Below are positions 6,260 through 6,528 of a DNA stretch of 6,528 nucleotides, one piece after another (the first letter of the stretch is position 1; every line of letters begins with the position of its first letter). Source of the stretch: Actinomycetota bacterium (lineage in GTDB: Bacteria > Cyanobacteriota > Vampirovibrionia > Obscuribacterales > Obscuribacteraceae). The stretch lies in assembly GCA_903970355.1 (NCBI GenBank), contig CAJCIF010000307.1, positions 1 through 6,528 on the forward strand, read 5' to 3'. The translations under genes were made by a program, and so were the position numbers. Below the pieces are notes generated by a model that saw nothing but the letters and a program-made list of their open reading frames with translations, was not told the DNA's origin and made no database searches.

Positions 6260-6528
6260 AGTGGCTAGGAACGTCTGCAAAACGCTCCAACGCGATATTT
6301 CTATAGTAATACGTCAGAATCTGAGCTGCATTATACCCTTGATCAGCCAGGGAACGTGCGCCCCATTGCGACAAACCCAGCCCATGACCGAAACCGTGCC
6401 CTTCAAAGCTATAGCCGTCTGGAATGGGGTTAACATTAAAATTAGTGCTCGGAAGCTTAAGAGCTCGCCGTATTGCCTCTCCTGAGGTTAATTCGCTGCT
6501 TTGTGACCCTACCAAAAGTACCTGGTTA
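6258..6528 (-). CDS. SpoIID/LytB domain protein, C-terminal fragment (5' end outside window)
   Basis: The frame is open to the right edge with no stop, so the 90 visible residues are only the C-terminus; the TTG at 6515 is internal, not a start. The reading begins NQVLLVGSQSSELTSGEAIRRALKLPSTNF in shape (strand, then the ELTSGEAIRR and LPSTNF blocks). It then has the family signature FEGHGFGHGLGLSQWGARSLADQGY and ends with ILTYYYRNI. SpoIID in Bacillus is a lytic transglycosylase that trims denuded glycan strands during engulfment; related LytB-type and SpoIID-like proteins occur widely in non-sporulating bacteria, including Cyanobacteria. The catalytic glutamate region lies upstream and cannot be checked. 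The stop overlaps the Shine-Dalgarno of rseP, placing this gene first of the visible right-hand operon. Confidence 0.9.
   Translation of the reverse strand, partial: NQVLLVGSQSSELTSGEAIRRALKLPSTNFNVNPIPDGYSFEGHGFGHGLGLSQWGARSLADQGYNAAQILTYYYRNIALERFADVPSH

Noticed and set aside
6258..6515. TTG at 6515 as the start of an 85-residue gene
   Set aside because: The frame stays open past it to the window edge and the upstream residues NQVLLVG continue the SpoIID domain, so this is an internal codon.
1..6528. tRNA, rRNA, CRISPR arrays, insertion sequences, attachment sites
   Set aside because: Nearly all of the window is coding and the gaps are short. No cloverleaf, array-like repeats, transposase motifs or terminal inverted repeats were seen.

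Overview
The window reads as an ordinary bacterial chromosome segment with moderate GC and tightly packed genes. It holds seven protein-coding genes, two of them cut by the window edges. No RNA gene, mobile element, CRISPR array or phage sequence was seen. The organism is probably a diderm bacterium. A Tat-exported DUF1501 protein is paired with a Sec-exported DUF1800 protein, a pairing seen in Planctomycetes, Bacteroidota, Proteobacteria, Acidobacteria and relatives of Cyanobacteria. A SpoIID/LytB-type protein lies directly upstream of an RseP-type protease with no other sporulation gene in view. A TPR-rich exported protein and a class II dihydroorotase complete the set. A non-photosynthetic cyanobacterial relative (Vampirovibrionia/Obscuribacterales type) would fit, but that placement is a guess.

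Layout. Left block, minus strand: DUF1800 (1033-2532) is followed by DUF1501 (1022 down to the left edge, C-terminus missing), a two-gene unit with 10 bases between the genes. A 217-base divergent gap (2533-2749) carries a good sigma70-like promoter for pyrC and two inverted repeats. Centre, plus strand: pyrC (2750-3808) stands alone. It converges on the right block with a 24-base gap that holds an imperfect direct repeat instead of an obvious hairpin terminator. Right block, minus strand, in transcription order: C-terminal end of a SpoIID-domain protein (right edge to 6258), RseP-like site-2 protease (6246-5017, TTG start), FmdB-like zinc ribbon protein (5000-4749), and an exported TPR protein (about 4765-3833).

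How the genes fit together. pyrC supplies the third step of pyrimidine synthesis. The right block looks like an envelope-linked operon: a peptidoglycan-acting SpoIID domain, an intramembrane protease, a small zinc ribbon protein and an exported TPR scaffold. The left block is an exported pair of unknown function. At three of the four same-strand junctions the stop codon of one gene overlaps the Shine-Dalgarno sequence of the next, which suggests translational coupling in both blocks. The fourth junction (fmdB to TPR) appears to be a true gene overlap. No clearly new system is evident. The best leads are the DUF1501/DUF1800 pair, the regulatory palindrome in the divergent gap, and the unusual start regions and sequence details in the rseP block.
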